From Morinoia aosen (Eukaryota; Arthropoda; Malacostraca; Amphipoda; Talitridae), in the NCBI GenBank assembly GCA_030386875.1, contig CM059563.1, positions 15,642,001 through 15,706,000 of the forward strand: a stretch of DNA of 64,000 nucleotides. Direction: 5' to 3'. This document shows positions 36,001-47,478 of the stretch, one piece after another. The notes below the pieces were generated by a model, which worked only from the letters and a program-made list of their open reading frames with translations, did not search any database and was not told the DNA's origin. Numbering within the stretch: position 1 is the stretch's first letter; each line of letters begins with the position of its first letter. A program made the translations under genes and the position numbers.

Positions 36001-37236
36001 GCACACTTTTTTGTTTACTATATATTAAAACGTTCAAACAACACTCAGTACGTAATAAATTTTGTTTCTTCTTTTCAAAATTCTTGTTAAAATATCTATT
36101 AACCCCATTTAAATGAGGTGATAACCAAAAGCCTTTTAAATTTTTAATTTTTTTTTGTTGCAATCAAATTATGTGAAAATTTTTTTACAGTATCGACGAA
36201 TATTGTATTTTCGTGCACTTTAACGACACATATCTCTAATCAAATATGACAACCCTACCACACTTGATGGTAGATCGTGCATATAGAAAAATAGGTTACC
36301 TCGAACTGCCGTAACGTAATAGGTTACCTCGAACTGCCAGAGATTTTTATTTACGAAAATAATAGCATATTTATAATTAATCCGTTTCTCAAACGAGCGA
36401 AATTGCAAAAGTTATTTTTTGAAACATCGACTTACGGAATAACTATTTTTTAAACGATTGTTGCTGAATGATGCAGAAAGAGTTAACGGCCAACTGTATT
36501 CCTCGTTTATGAACAGCCCATACTAGGAGTATTTTTTATGTATTTCTTGCAGAAATTTTCAGTGTAAATTCGATACATTTATTTTAATTTCATTCTAAAA
36601 TATTCACTTTTATTTTCATAGGCTCAAAATTAAAATAAATAAAAACCTAAATCGAAATATGAAACTCAACTTCGAGTTGAAAATTATTTTACTGACAATT
36701 GTCATTTAAAAACCGATATTCTCCAGTAAAATTTTTAATTATTAAGCCGATGAGATACTTTCTCATCGGCTTTAAAATGTTTTGCTGGTTTTTTCACAAG
36801 TCATTGAATGAATTACAAAATATTACTGGTTATTTGAGCATGGCTGTTAAGTTTTATTACTTTTTTTAAATCTTCAGCCTAAAAGCAAAGAACTTACATA
36901 AATATTTAGTATTAATCTCAATATCCATAAAACTCTCTCTAAATTAATCTATCAATAAATGTACATTCCGCAACTAAACCAAACTCCATCCTTGTTCGCC
37001 TAAAATTTTCTTTTTAGAGTTAAATTCAGTAGTTAGTATTCTCAAAATCCTTTAAATTTTCTCACTGTCCGGAAAAAATTCTTAAATTTTATATCGCTCG
37101 AAAGAATCCTCGAAGTGCCAAAAAAGTAGCTAACGCGGTTGATGGAACATGCAATCTATCTCCTATAGCTGCAGTACTTGGTTATTCATTGCGTGTGCAG
37201 CGGAAATGAAATAATTTCAAATTCTTTTCTCTATTT
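33081..37236. other. Flank 5' of Vsx-B, no coding gene recognised
   Basis: AT-rich except for a CpG-containing block at about 35090-35380, whose open frame (35202-35477) resembles no known protein and ends near a good donor-like site, CCG|GTAAGC at 35403. This block could be a promoter or untranslated first exon of Vsx-B, but that is only inference. A 31-bp direct duplication of 'ataggttacctcgaactgcc' sits at about 36290-36345. Confidence 0.4.
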
Positions 37237-37736
37237 TCAGGTGGCTCTGAAGCGGACATGCAATGTTCAACAAAGTACGATTTTGCCAAAGAAAACGAAG
37301 CATCTATAAAACTCTTAAAATCCATATGAAGCTCATTTTTGCTGAATAACAATAAAATTGAAAACTATGAAAACCTGGAAAGTAGTAACATGTCCCGTAA
37401 TCGAAATCAACAAGTTTGAATGGGTTATAAGTATTTTAATTTTGGTGAATTTTATTGTTTTATCAAATGAAATTTCATAGCTAGCCCTTGTCTTACAAAA
37501 ATTAATCACCACAATTGTCAGACTTGTATCCACGGAGTAAATACGATATCCTCAAAAACGCAGACATATTTAATAAAAAGACTTCAGATTCGTGAAATTA
37601 GCTCTTGAGGTATGAAAAAACAAACACGCAGTTAATTAAAAGTTACTTTGAGCGCCTCATTACGCCCAGTACGCGTAGCGACACAACAATTCCGACCAAG
37701 AATTACATTGAAGCATTGGACTTTTTTTCCGCAACG

Positions 37737-38121
37737 ATGGACCGCGGAGGCCTGCACGTCTCCCCGTCGCTGCAGGCAGCTCATGCCCACATGACGGCCC
37801 TCACAGCCCCCTCTCTGCCGCAACGCAGCCCTTTTGCCATCCAGGAACTTTTGGGCTTGAACAACCAGGGGGAATCTTGCCCACCTTCTATTAGCCAAGG
37901 CGGCTCCCTGGGTGCGGCGCCCCCTCTCATCTACTCCCGACACGCTCTGGCGGCACAGCAGGCCGCTGCCGCACCATTTTTCCCAGACTCCCGACACATG
38001 TGGATGAATCATGCGTTCCTTCCCAGCATGGGGGGCATCTCCCCCGTGGGGGGAGCCGTGTCAGGGGTCACGTCCATGCTGGGACTCCGACACGAACACC
38101 CGCCGCAGCCTCACAGCCCTG
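37737..38121 (+). CDS. Vsx: Vsx-B first coding exon with octapeptide motif (partial gene)
   Basis: The exon encodes the N-terminal 128 residues of a second Vsx-family homeodomain protein. Residues 31-41 read SPFAIQELLGL, the eh1-like octapeptide typical of Vsx proteins (vertebrate GFGIQEILGL), a motif that recruits Groucho-type corepressors in related factors. The remainder is rich in Pro, Ala, Gly and His, including an AAQQAAAA run and MWMNHAFLPSMGG. The ATG at 37737 is the first in frame after a TAG at 37599 and has A at -3 and G at +4. The exon ends at donor CCTG|GTGAGT after one base of a codon. No homeodomain exon was found in the following 26 kb. Rx or Arx-type octapeptides differ (SIDxILG), so Vsx is the best call. 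The minus-strand frame at 37632-38012 is a shadow. Confidence 0.85.
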
Positions 38122-40955
38122 GTGAGTACGCTTCCCTCACTATACTCCTCTTACAATAGAGCAGTTTAAGCTTTCTTGCCGAATTTCGATTAGGCGCATT
38201 TCAAATTAACGTTGAATGACTCAAGAAATTGTATTCTTCCCTCACAACTTTTATTACAATAAAGCAGTTTATGCGTTTTTACAGAATTCGTTTATTTATT
38301 TCGAAAAGCCAGGTTTCAAAATAGCGTTGAATTGTACGGACGTGGTGATAAAAATAGATTTGCTGTAAAATTGCTCACACTGATTTAAATTGCTATTTAA
38401 ACAGGAACATGGTCATATCTTTATGGTGTGAAAGGTGATAAATTGTTTTTTTCTTGTTTTTTTTAAACAATTGTTTTAAAAGCATCTTGTTTTTTTTAAA
38501 GCAGCATAAAAATGCACCTGATATTTTGTAAATGCTTAAAGATCTATCTATGCTGAGTAGCTGCTTTAATGAGTGAATATATTTTACTGAATTTAATGCT
38601 GGTCATGAAAGAAGAAATCCCGGCTTCAACGCTATGTGACAAATGAAATATTTTTCGGTTTCATTTCGGTACAGTTTTTGGATTCATTTTCAATGATTCT
38701 GTGCATTTTATTCGTGAGAAAACTTCTAAATGGGTGCGAGTAAAATTTTTCGAGCATTATTGAATAGGAAAATAGGAATGAATAGTTTTCGTGTCATTGA
38801 TAAGGAGAGAAGACTTGCGTAATTCCAGGTTATTATATTAAGCACGAATGTTAACCCTTTAACGCCCACATTTTTATACTCATATTACCGTTATGACAAC
38901 CACTATCACTAAACCGACACTGGCATTAGGTAGTCACTGTTATCAAGATGGGGAAGGAACTGCCACTCGGTAGTGCAGTTCAAAGGACACATTAGTGAAC
39001 AAATTGAAGAAGAAATAAGATATATTATTGTTATTTTGAAAAAGACGAAATAGTCCAGTTGGGCAGTAAAGGGTTAAAGAATTTATTCATGCTTTATGTA
39101 GAATCTCCGGCTCGTAGCAGAGGCACGTTCATACTTATAAGCAATTCAATATATTTTTCCAGAACAAATGAAATATAGTTAAACTTATTTGGGAAATATT
39201 TCTATCTTATAATAAATACTACAATGATGATAATTTAAAATGATTTAATAAAAAACTGGGTAAGTTTTTGTTAACACAATTACGCCATCCCATGAGCTCC
39301 TGCGTTCACTGATACTTAAACGTGGCTCGTCAGATCCGTAGACTTTCTCCTCATTTTGCAAAGCTAAATCAAGTAAGAATGATTACGATTCGCGTATCGT
39401 AAAACTGATCTGAATTATAGAAAAACAATCCCTCGAATGAAAAACGCTAACAATAAATTAATTGTAAAAATTTGTTACGCTTAAAAAATATAAGCTTTTA
39501 CAGCTTTTTGATTGGAAATAAACTCGTGAAACGGTAGGACAATGCCGTGATTTTTTGTGCCGAACTATGAATTCAATTGTGATTTCTCACCTCGGAATGA
39601 TAAATAAATTACTGAGAAAGATGAATTGCTATGATGCACAGCTGAAATGCGGGATATATCTCGAGTGATAAATAAAAATACATTAGTGTATATTAACAAC
39701 ATCGATGAACTAAATGAAATGAAATGAACAAATGAACAACATCGTGAACCTTCATGTGCACGGCGCAAATGAAGAGAATTCCATACTAGCAAAAAATTTC
39801 CTGAGTTTTCAATAATAATTTTTTGAAGGAAATAAATACCAAAATTATTATTTTAAGAACAAACTAGTATCATGAAAACAAAAAACCACACATTTTAAAC
39901 AGATCTACTTCTGAAATATTTACTCTGATTGACATAACCCCCAAAAAAGAGGTTCGCAGGCATGTGCATGTTTTCAAGTCAGTACCATTTCAATTAAGTT
40001 GTAATTATCGCTGCTGTGAATTTTTGCCAGTGCTGAAAACATTTCCGTATGTTCAAAACGGTCACTGCGTTGAAACTGAAATGAGTTAAACTCAGAGAAA
40101 ATTAAAACCAAATACTGTTTTTACGCTCCAGTATAATTTTCAAGCACAGTAAGCTAAAGGGTGATTTTTTTATGTCAAAATCGATCACTCGTAAAATCTT
40201 TGTAGGCTTGAAAATTTCTGAAGTTAGCAGATGGGGAAGAAGACTTGAACTACCGTGGATATATGTAGTTAACTGAAATTATCGTCAATTAACGTCTGTT
40301 TATATTCATCACTACTGTGAGTTATGGGAACTACCAAGCATTTACGTGCACAATTTTAGGGAGACTGTCACAGGAACGCTGTTTTTACGCATACTTCAAG
40401 ATATTTAAATTTTGATTCATATACCTTTTCAGTATACTAAAAATTTATGGTAAATATTTACTCTTTTTTCGCAATTTACTTCCTCATTTCGCTATCGCCA
40501 CTTGCAAGTAATTTCACTTAACGCGTGTGATTCGCACGAGCATAGAACTATTCATGATCGAGCAATTCATATTTATCATATCATGAGATAGTATTTATTG
40601 TTTTTTACTGTACTTTTGTGTGTGCGCGCATAACTGGCTGCGTCAATTTTAGTGTTGCTTAAATGTGACGAAACTCAGCAGCTTCCAAGTTTTGAGCATA
40701 ATCACTCACCACTGCATGTTGCACTTGCGACTCGCCGGATGTTATGGTCCTTTCTGTCAAATAATTATAATTATTATTGCCGACTATTGATATTTTACAT
40801 CTTTTTCTTGTCGTAGGAAATGAACAAAAATCAAGAAAATATTTATTTCGAAAAATGGGGGTAAAAAATAATTTTTTATTCTTGCTGATTATCAACTATA
40901 CTTCAATAGGTTTTATGAATATCCCATCTGGTTCGAAACGTAGTTTCGGGGTCAT

Positions 40956-41001
40956 GGTTCGAGGTTCATCTCAAACTACGTTTGAGATGAACCTCGAAAC
41001 C
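40956..41001. repeat. 20-bp hairpin with 5-nt loop
   Basis: GGTTCGAGGTTCATCTCAAA pairs with TTTGAGATGAACCTCGAAACC across CTACG, with one bulged A. A related 'gttcgaaacgtagtttcg' lies just upstream at 40931 and could pair in an alternative fold. The loop is too short for a typical microRNA precursor. Confidence 0.8.
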
Positions 41002-42399
41002 AAAAACATCGTCATTAGTTAAGCGTAGTTGACACCTTATAATGATTGATGCGTTGACGTCGTTGACACATTATTATAACGTTCAACTCGATGGTACTTA
41101 GATTGAATCAATTTAAGATTGATACCGAAAATCGAGCGACACGTTGCCAAGTTCTTGTCAAGATGTCATCTGAGAATGCGCTTCATAATATAATTCCGTA
41201 TATTGTTGAACTAATCAATAAGCCCTGTAATAAATATTTACTGAAAATTGGAAGGGAAATTATCTTTGGAACCGTTATGGTATGGTCTACATAGGGAAAA
41301 CTAACGGAGAAAAGAACCACCTCATGAAGCATTTTTTTGTGTTTTTGAACATTTTATTTTGATATAAAAATGTTAAAGCAAGCAAGAGTTGAGCAATAAT
41401 TGGCCATGCATTTTGCTACTCAAAACTGATTATTTAGGTTTTCCTTCATTCCGAGTCTCTCGATTACATTCAAGCTCATAGGATGCGCGCCTATGAAAAA
41501 CTCCTTCAACTAACGATATGCTCGTATTTTCAAGTTCTAACTTGAAATAAAGTTGGTGGAAAAAAATTTATAGTGGATGCTATGTTTCTATTGGAAAAAA
41601 GCAGGCAAGCACACTGAGTTCTGAATGCAAACGTTGCCTACTACCCTCACTGCTTTAGCGTTTTAAAAATATATCTTTGCTCCATGTGCAAAGCGTTAAA
41701 AATCGTCTTTAGAGCATTATGAAAATATGGAATAAATAAATAACCGTTTAAATTTTTTTAAGTGACTATACAAAGGTTTCGACAATACTTTGCGGATATT
41801 AATGCTCTTTAATAATCCTTTTCCGAAAATTTGAACCATTCTTAAAAACGAATAGGTAACTACGATCAGATCACCGCAAAAGAAAGTAGTGATCGCCTGC
41901 GGTAATTGTATTACGGGGATTTACACCACATAATTTCAGCAAGAGACTGATGACACAAACATGAAATTAAAAAGAGACATGATTTTTTTTTCAGACGAAA
42001 TTTTTTATCCTCGGGTGTCTTGTACTTTCCTAATTAACTGGTAACAACGCTTCATGTAATTATTGATTTTTTATTTCGATTATATTTGAATGATAATAAC
42101 CTGATAAAAATGAATAATTTCTTTAGGTACTTTGCAGAAAATTCAACAACGTGTGTTGGCGTTTTTTCATTGATGGTGAATACGCGTTTAATTGCTTTAT
42201 AGATATCGTTACGAATTCATTAGCAGCCTGTGCATAGCAACATATAAGATTGTAAGGAACAAAAACATTTAATGCAGAGTAATTCTAATTCATTTTTAAT
42301 ATACATTAAACTAATTATAAAGCAGTTTTTTAAACTGATTTCATCTCAGCCTCTGTATATAAGAACACAAAACTGTAAGGCACTTTAAAATTTGAACCT

Positions 42400-42630
42400 T
42401 TAGTTAACTTTAAACATATTTTTAAATTATTTTGGAATAGATCGTTAACGGATTTGTTTGCAGTCAGTGTGCAGAATTTAAGGCTCATAAGAATTAACAA
42501 ATTTAATCAATTTCAGACACACAAACAGCATATTTAAGTTAACTTCAAACATCCTTTAAAGTTATTTTAAAATAGATCGTTAATTTATTTGTTTACAGTC
42601 AGTGCTTAGAATGTAAGGCCCATCAACTCT
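42400..42630. repeat. 135-bp tandem duplication, 2 copies
   Basis: 'aatagatcgttaa', then 'tttgttt.cagtcagtg' and 'agaat.taaggc.cat' occur from 42436 and again from 42571. The preceding 'ttaactt.aaacat' is also shared. The copies are diverged. No open frame of note. Confidence 0.75.
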
Positions 42631-42869
42631 TTTAAAATGTAATTACTTTCAAACGCACATTTTTTTTGCATTAGATGGTCGCCTGAATTAGTTACGAGGG
42701 TGCGTGTAGGAACACAAGGAACAGTTTTCCACACCGCCTGCAGTGCCGAGGTGGCGGTGCTCTCCATGACAGCTCCAGTCCCTCCCTCCCTGTTCCCGCT
42801 CCTTCTCATTCTCAACCAAACGGAATTGATTTATTGAACAAGCTACCGCTTACTCCCGCTCTAAAGTGC

Positions 42870-42955
42870 CCCCCTCTCCTTCGTTTCTCCCTCTCTTTCT
42901 CTCTTGAAAATCAACTCTCTCTTTCTCTCTGTCTGTCTGCTTTCTGTATAGCGCT
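42870..42955. repeat. CT-rich simple sequence
   Basis: Runs of CTCTCT, CTTTCTCTC and GTCTGTCTG on the + strand form a polypyrimidine tract. Low complexity only. Confidence 0.8.
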
Positions 42956-44519
42956 CATGACCTCCAATGAATTACAATTAGGGTTTCATCCTTGTTTCTT
43001 TTTTTATTCTCACTTCTACATATTTTGAGAACGGAACGAGAGTAAATTTATTGATGAGTTTTGAGAATAAATCAGCACGTGGGCGTTTTTTGATCGTATT
43101 TCGTTACGTATACTCAATATATTTAATAAGGCTTCTCAGATGTTCGGGAGCGTGATGTTACAAATCTACCAAGAGAGAAGACACTCGGTAATTTCAAGAT
43201 GAATAAAGATTTGAAGTTTGTGAAGCATTTCCAATGAATCTGATATTTAATTTGCTTCTGTAAAACTTTTGACTCCAAGGCGATTTTTGAGTTTCGAGTA
43301 TTGGAATGGAGTATAGTCGTCTTTGCGCAATATAAACTGTACCTGCACGTATGGTCGATTATGTATATTATACAATTTATTACTTCTATCATGGTTTTTG
43401 TTTCCAAAATAATGCAAAATTGGTATCAAAATGAGTTGAGTGTAAAAATGAAGAGTGCATAGAAAGAAAAGTATTTTTTTATGCAAATAATTATCAGCTA
43501 AATCCAATAACTTTCAACAAAATTTCAACAAATTGAAAAAATCAGTTAAAATGGCTAACACACTCGGAGTAAATCGTTTTATGACTTGTAAGCGTCAAAA
43601 TCTGCAATGAAATGATGAAACAGGAGACATTACTAGGTTATTAGATAATAAGGGGCAACGCCCTAAAATTATTAGTTTTTTGCTTTATTTTAGAATCGTG
43701 TGCTAAAATGAACATCGCATTGTATTCATCGTATGCTAAATGAACATTGTGTGTATGGTGTAGGTGTGGAGTATATTAGTTGAGGGCAGTATAAACAAAT
43801 AGTAATTTATAACAAAGTAAATTGTGAATTGGCGTGAAATTAGTGAATTAGAGTGTGAAATTTTTTTTAGCTCTCCAAGTGTGCAGGCTTTGAAATGTTT
43901 CATTACTTAAACTCTGAAAAATTTAAACCTTCATTTGCAATTGAACATGAAAGACCACAACAATAATTCCTAGATTAAAATATTAACAATACGCCGCAGT
44001 AGTTTTTGCTTCATCAAAAAGGCCTCTAGGCGGTGCGCAGTAATTTTACAACTAATTACCTATCTATTCTATCGCTAAAAATCTTTTCCTTAAACAGCGC
44101 ACTTACCAATGGCAAGGAAGGTTTTCAAGAAAGTAAAATTCCCCGTTTGACCCACTGAAACAGCGCAAGATAATTTAGAAATATTTTGAACGTTGACATA
44201 AAACTTGCGTAGCTATTTCTGTACGTTATTTTGATAATAATGAAATAAAAAACTAGTTAAACCTATGGTGAAATTTATGCATGAATTTTTCACTTTTTTA
44301 TGCATGAATTTTTTACATTGAATATCAGAGTGATGTTCATATTTTATCAGAAAAAATTATTTAGGAAATTTTTTAAATTTATGATCAAACTAATTTCCCA
44401 GCAGCCCGCACGAATTAAACCGTTCGCTTCCTTGTCTCATCTGTAAACGACAAAACTTTGCCTGTGTGTGCCGTAATCAAACCTAGAGGTTACAGATATT
44501 AATCAATTCTACCTTTTTT

Positions 44520-44895
44520 TTACGTTGGTCGTCACTTTCTGCTTGTATTTCCGATAATATTATAGACATTCTGCCTGTCTTTTCAATTATCGACTCATTC
44601 ATATTTGTTTTTTTGATTATCAACGCCGTCTTATTTATGCCTCTGATTATGAACATATTCATATTTTTGTTTTTGATTATTGGCTCATTTTTGTTCGTGT
44701 TTCCAATTATCGACACATTCTTGCTTGTTTTTTCGATTATCGCCATATGTTTTTTATGTTTCCGATTATCGACGCATTCTTGCTTGTATTTCCGATTATA
44801 TTAATTATCGACACATTCTTGCTTGTGTTTCCGAATTATCGCTACATTCTTGCTTGTGTTTCCGATTATCGGCACATTCTTGCTTAGTTTTCTCC
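44520..44895. repeat. 30-bp minisatellite, left arm of an inverted pair
   Basis: About 12 copies of 'gattatcgacacattcttgc' plus 'ttgtgtttcc', more regular toward the right. Reverse-complement copies form a second array at 45165-45495. The open frames on both strands (44483-44746, 44613-44804, 44680-45003) derive from the repeat. Confidence 0.9.
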
Positions 44896-45164
44896 GTTTT
44901 TATATTAGGTGAAATTTTCCCGAGGTTGCCATTTCCTGTTCCAATTAGAGAGGAGGGGAGCACGGCAGCCTCCCCCTCTGCCCCAGCGGGGGGCGCAGCG
45001 TAGCGCCGGGACGCAGCACGCAGCCACCGAGCGTCCGTGCGGCGCGCACCAATGCTCGGGCCGCAACCCAAACAAGAATGTTATTATAATGTATATTGTA
45101 AATTCTTATTATACTTTATGTTGAAAATCGTTATTATAATTTATATTATAACTTATTTAAGAAT

Positions 45165-45495
45165 AAAACCAGAATGTGCTGATAACCCGAAACACGAATG
45201 TATCGACAATCGGAAAGCTTGTAGGGGTGCGCCGGGAATCAATAACAGAAACTAAAATGTGTCGATGATTGTGAACAGAAGCAAGAATATGTTGGTATTA
45301 TAAAGCACTAGCTAGATTGTGCCTCGCTTGGTGGCGATAATCGGAAACACGAGCAAGAATGTAGCGATAATTGGAAATATAAGCAAAAATGTTGCGATAC
45401 TAGAAAACACAAGTAAGAAAGAATTTGTCAATAATATGAAATACTAACTAGGCTGTGTCGATAATACAAAACAGAAGTAAGACTGTGTCGACAAT
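45165..45495. repeat. 30-bp minisatellite, right arm of an inverted pair
   Basis: Copies read 'ggaaacacgagcaagaatgt' plus 'agcgataatt', the reverse complement of the left arm at 44520-44895. This arm is more diverged. The 270 bp between the arms include a CpG-rich core at 44940-45070. Confidence 0.85.
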
Positions 45496-46707
45496 TGGAA
45501 ACTGTACACACCAGATCGCTCCAATAAGATCACAGGAAGGGGTAACAAGTTATGGGCACGGCAAAAAGAATAACATTTCAGTCTAGGGTTTTCCGTTAGA
45601 GCATCTATTGGTTTAGCCGCCTCTTGCATAGACTATGCTTGGGCAACCTACATCACAGATGCCTCGATGAAAAAGTTAGACTTGGATCGTGCATCTTACA
45701 ATAAGTGAATGAAGGAGAGCGTAGGAAAATGAATATAACATTTGAAGTAGCGAATGAAATACAAATGGATTGAATGAATGTAGGAAGGAACTTCAAAGAC
45801 CACAGACTAACATAAATAAAATGAGAACGATTTACTATTGTAAGCACAGACTATAAAAGCGTGCGAGAACGGCATTGAATTTTGAATTTAAACAAATATC
45901 GGTGAGGATCTCCTGTGTTTTAAAAATGAACGGATTTTAATACGTTTGAGAATAGTTGTGAATGTCACTACATATGTGAACAAAATCGTGAGTACATTAT
46001 TTCAACCAAAATTAGTAACAACCAAAATTAGTAACAACTTATTTTCCGTGCGTAAGCAGTTTGAAATTCAATTCTTGATTTCCTTATCGATGAGCCGGAA
46101 CTTGTCTTGAAAAAATCATGCTCGAGAGGTAAAATTTACACATTGATAGTAACCGACGGTTTCAAGCTTCTCTCATATTTTTCTTTGAAGTTCTTTTTCA
46201 CGTGTTCTCTCAATTTATCGACGTCTAATGAATGCTCCTCTGTTTTCTTGGAGGTCGATTGTGCGATACATCTACCTATCTGTTAAAGAATAAAGATTGC
46301 ATTAGCGTGAAAATGGGAAAATATAAAGTGGCAGACCATCACAATTCAAACTTTGATTACATCATACAGAGTTGAAGAAATTAAACGTTTCCTGCCAGAG
46401 AATTCCCACTTCAAAATCATCCCAATCGATTTACATTTACTCAAAATTCAGAAGTATTTAAAGAGTCTAAACAAGAAGGTCCTCGAGAGAAGAAACCGTG
46501 TACTTTTCTTATCTCCATCAAGGCCCCATAATGACCGAAGTTTCGTTGCTCAATATATAAGGCGCAGCAGAATTAGTTTCATCAGCTGTTGATTGGCTGG
46601 CATTAGGAGGTCTCGTGGTGGTGGTGAGAGGCAGCGAAGGCTTCACTCATCTCTTAACTCTTGTTCTTGCTTGCCCGACCTGGCGCTCTTGAACGGCTGA
46701 GCTCCTT

Positions 46708-47478
46708 GTGCTGCTGCTGAACTGTTGTGCCACCGTGTGCTGCTGCTGGACTGTTGTGCCACTGTGTGCTGCTGCTGAACTGTTGTGCCACCGTGTGCTG
46801 CTGCTGAACTGTTGTGCCACTGTGTGCTGCTGCTGAACTGTTGTGCCACTGTGTGCTGCTGCTGAACTGTTGTGCCACTGTGTGCTGCTGCTGAACTGTT
46901 GTGCCACCGTGTGCTGCTGCTGAACTGTTGTGCCACTGTGTGCTGCTGCTGGACTGTTGTGCCACTGTGTGCTGCTGCTGAACTGTTGTGCCACTGTGTG
47001 CTGCTGCTGAACTGTTGTGCCGCTGTCTGCTGCTGCTGAACTGTTGTGCCACTGTGTGCTGCTGCTGAACTGTTGTGCCACCGTGTGCTGCTGCTGGACT
47101 GTTGTGCCGCTGTCTGCTGCTGCTGAACTGTTGTGCCGCTGTCTGCTGCTGCTGAACTGTTGTGCCACTGTGTGCTGCTGCTGAACTGTTGTGCCACTGT
47201 GTGCTGCTGCTGAACTGTTGTGCCACTGTGTGCTGCTGCTGAACTGTTGTGCCGCTGTCTGCTGCTGCTGAACTGTTGTGCCACTGTGTGCTGCTGCTGA
47301 ACTGTTGTGCCACTGTGTGCTGCTGCTGAACTTTTGTGCCACCGTGTGCTGCTGCTGGACTGTTGTGCCACCGTGTGCTGCTGCTGGACTGTTGTGCCAC
47401 CGTGTGCTGCTGCTGGACTGTTGTGCCACCGTGTGCTGCTGCTGGGCTGTTGTGCCACCGTGTGCTGCTGCTGCTGCT
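46708..47478. repeat. 29-bp minisatellite, about 26 copies
   Basis: The unit is 'gtgctgctgctgaactgttg' plus 'tgccactgt'. Variation is limited to a few positions (CACCGT or CGCTGT for CACTGT; GGAC for GAAC). 29 is not a multiple of 3 and there is no stop in any minus-strand phase, so three overlapping minus-strand frames of 260-279 codons stay open (46643-47493) with the same Gln/Ser/Ala/His-rich repeats. They are not credited as genes. Confidence 0.97.

Noticed and set aside
37632-38012. 126-codon minus-strand frame over the Vsx-B exon
   Set aside because: Shadow of the GC-rich coding exon; the + strand carries the octapeptide and the splice donor.
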